Source: Bacteroidota bacterium (GTDB taxonomy: Bacteria; Bacteroidota; Bacteroidia; Flavobacteriales; Flavobacteriaceae). Taken from it: a stretch of 6,701 nt of DNA. Made by a program: the position numbers and the translations under genes. The stretch spans positions 1 to 6,701 of the forward strand of contig JAJRPL010000140.1 in the NCBI GenBank assembly GCA_024280815.1. Reading direction: 5' to 3'. The stretch's first letter is position 1. Every line of letters starts with the position of its first letter. Shown one piece after another: positions 5,662 through 6,701 of this stretch. The notes under the pieces were generated by a model that was not told the origin of the DNA, did not search any database, and worked only from the letters and a program-made list of their open reading frames with translations.

Positions 5662-6219
5662 TTTAGTTATTAAAAATTCATCTTTAAATTCTAAAAAATT
5701 ATAATTGTCTGCATCAATGTACGAATCATGCAAGCTTAGGTAATCAATAACTTCTTGAGCACTTATAGTTAATGCATCAGACGGTTTTTCTTTATACACC
5801 GCTATAATATTAACAAAAGGTACATTTTTCTCTTGATAACTACATTGTTTTTCAGCATTAACAAAAGTATTTATCACACTTTCATCGAAACAAATATTTT
5901 TTAATTCTTCAGGAGAAGTAATCATTTCAGAAGAAGTATCAATGGGTTTGATAATTCTAAAATATTTATAACCATAAGAAAGGGTTGTTATCGCATCCGC
6001 TTCTATCAGAAATCTGTGTTCATTGTTCTTATAGATATATTTTGCTCCGCTGTAGTTTGAATCATAGGTATTCGCGGCTGAAACTTTATATATCTTGTCA
6101 GCACCTAAAGGTGGATAATTTTTCATCGCTCCTTGAACAATAACGCTTTTTCCAGCACATCCAGAAAAAGCAAAAGCAACAATAAAAGTTAGAATAGTTG
6201 AATAAATTGTGTTTTTCAT
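5659..6219 (-). CDS. Small outer-envelope lipoprotein of unknown function
   Basis: 186 residues from the ATG at 6219. This start gives a classic lipoprotein signal peptide: MKNTIYSTIL, a hydrophobic stretch to FAFS, then Gly-Cys with Cys21 as the lipidated residue (box F-S-G-C, with Phe at -3). An in-frame ATG at 6270 would add 17 residues, overlap the previous gene by 41 bases and spoil the signal peptide, so I reject it. The mature part includes ADAITTLSYGYKYFRIIKP (about 74-92), a pattern seen in some small envelope lipoproteins (loosely like the CC0125/CC1285 type), and two cysteines, C110 and C126, that could form a disulfide. It starts 10 bases after the TraT stop with a weak GGAT site, so the two are co-transcribed, and its product probably sits in the same membrane. 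Confidence 0.8.
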   Translation of the reverse strand: MKNTIYSTILTFIVAFAFSGCAGKSVIVQGAMKNYPPLGADKIYKVSAANTYDSNYSGAKYIYKNNEHRFLIEADAITTLSYGYKYFRIIKPIDTSSEMITSPEELKNICFDESVINTFVNAEKQCSYQEKNVPFVNIIAVYKEKPSDALTISAQEVIDYLSLHDSYIDADNYNFLEFKDEFLITK

Positions 6220-6229
6220 AGATAATCCA

Positions 6230-6701
6230 TTAAAAAATATTAGCAATGCTTCTAGTTGTTTCTTTTTCAAGAACAGGCATTGCTTGTTTTAAATCTAAAT
6301 TCATTTTTACGGCTCTTGCATACACCCTACTCTTTTCCTCATCACCGTCAATATAGTTTTTCACATCAATATCAACAACGGCCTTAAAAGTGTCGTCTTC
6401 TAGTAATTTTGAGCCTGCTGCACCAACTAAAGCCGCTGTAGCCCCGATAAGTAAAGAATCGCTTGTTGATGAGCCAGAACCCATTGCCACAACACCTGTG
6501 GCCAGTCCCAATCCTGAGGCGGCCGCAATCGCTTTTGCTTCTTTTAAATTATTGGCAAACAGAACATTAACAAAAAGTCCTAACGATGCCTCAGACGAAG
6601 TATTTACAATCGTATATCCTTTTTTACGGAGAGAATTTTCAATAGATTGTTGCAAATTCATTTTTTCTCCTCCGCTGTTGGCAGTATTTGTTACTTGCAC
6701 A
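6230..6701 (-). CDS. traT-like: TraT-family outer-membrane lipoprotein, 5' end cut by the window edge
   Basis: The frame is open to the right edge, so the signal peptide and first part are outside the window. What remains, about 156 residues, follows the TraT pattern: VQVTNT then an SENSL-like helix with LRKKGYTIV (TraT has LQIKNTSDK then KAKGYQVV), a glycine-rich hydrophobic region from about residue 56 to 100 (GLGLATGVVAMGSGSS, LLIGATAALVGAAGSKLLED), VVDIDVKN, and the ending PVLEKETTRSIANIF (TraT PVLEDQLAKSIANIL). TraT-family proteins are oligomeric outer-membrane lipoproteins, first known for complement resistance and surface exclusion on F-like plasmids. Chromosomal relatives are frequent and may have other envelope roles. 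An internal ATG at 6661 has a strong GGAGGAG before it, but the homology upstream of it argues the real start is beyond the edge. I place it in one unit with the next lipoprotein gene. Confidence 0.85.
   Translation of the reverse strand, partial: VQVTNTANSGGEKMNLQQSIENSLRKKGYTIVNTSSEASLGLFVNVLFANNLKEAKAIAAASGLGLATGVVAMGSGSSTSDSLLIGATAALVGAAGSKLLEDDTFKAVVDIDVKNYIDGDEEKSRVYARAVKMNLDLKQAMPVLEKETTRSIANIF

Noticed and set aside
6220..6270. Longer lipoprotein reading from ATG 6270
   Set aside because: It would overlap the TraT gene and put 17 residues before a normal signal peptide; the ATG at 6219 gives the expected lipoprotein N-terminus.
6619..6661. TraT start at the internal ATG 6661 with GGAGGAG ahead of it
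   Set aside because: The codons upstream (VQVTNT) continue the TraT family alignment and the frame is open to the edge; a start at 6661 would lack a signal peptide.
1..6701. CRISPR array, tRNA, rRNA or transposase gene
   Set aside because: No regular repeat-spacer pattern, cloverleaf-like segment, rRNA-like stretch or transposase motifs was seen on either strand.

Overview
The window is visibly AT-rich. Every gene I can support lies on the minus strand, so transcription runs from right to left. AT-rich codon use, short AAGGA-type ribosome binding sites and the style of the envelope lipoproteins suggest an AT-rich Gram-negative bacterium, possibly Campylobacterota (Sulfurimonas/Sulfurovum/Arcobacter-like). 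That placement is an inference and not a firm assignment. The TraT-type and lipobox proteins do show that the host has an outer membrane.

Right end (about 5659-6701): a two-gene envelope unit. It holds the C-terminal three quarters of a TraT-family outer-membrane lipoprotein, cut by the window edge, and 10 bases later a small unrecognised lipoprotein. A long, imperfect hairpin overlaps the stop codon of the second gene and probably ends this unit.

Middle (about 5428-5658): a non-coding spacer. It carries a good sigma70-type promoter (TTTACT, 17 bases, TATAAT) facing left. Two similar 21-base near-palindromic boxes, 32 bases apart, lie over and just upstream of the promoter and look like operators. 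Further upstream is a more G-rich stretch with two mutually exclusive small hairpins and no gene.

Left (1-5427): a tightly packed polycistronic cassette of eight genes under that promoter. In order of transcription it encodes a 104-residue unknown protein, a ~70-residue unknown protein whose 5' end looks frameshifted, an 82-residue acidic helical unknown, a 126-residue basic unknown, a phage-type ASCH-domain protein, a 73-residue helix-turn-helix protein, a 1121-residue double GHKL ATPase, and the first 13 codons of a further gene running off the left edge. Several junctions are 4- or 8-base start/stop overlaps, so translation is probably coupled. The last three genes form the tightest block.

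The centre of interest is the 1121-residue protein. It has an N-terminal PUA/EVE-like domain, then a MutL/MORC/Hsp90-type GHKL ATPase with a following S5-like region, a long charged coiled coil, and finally a second, histidine-kinase-like module with an H-box-like helix plus N, G1, F and G2 boxes. With an HTH gene in front, an overlapping gene behind and an ASCH (nucleobase-binding fold) gene just upstream, this looks like an accessory cassette of the defence or phage-conflict kind. A working model is nucleic-acid sensing by the PUA-like domain, ATP-driven clamp closure, and output through the kinase-like end or the downstream gene. This model is inference: no nuclease or other effector is visible within the window.
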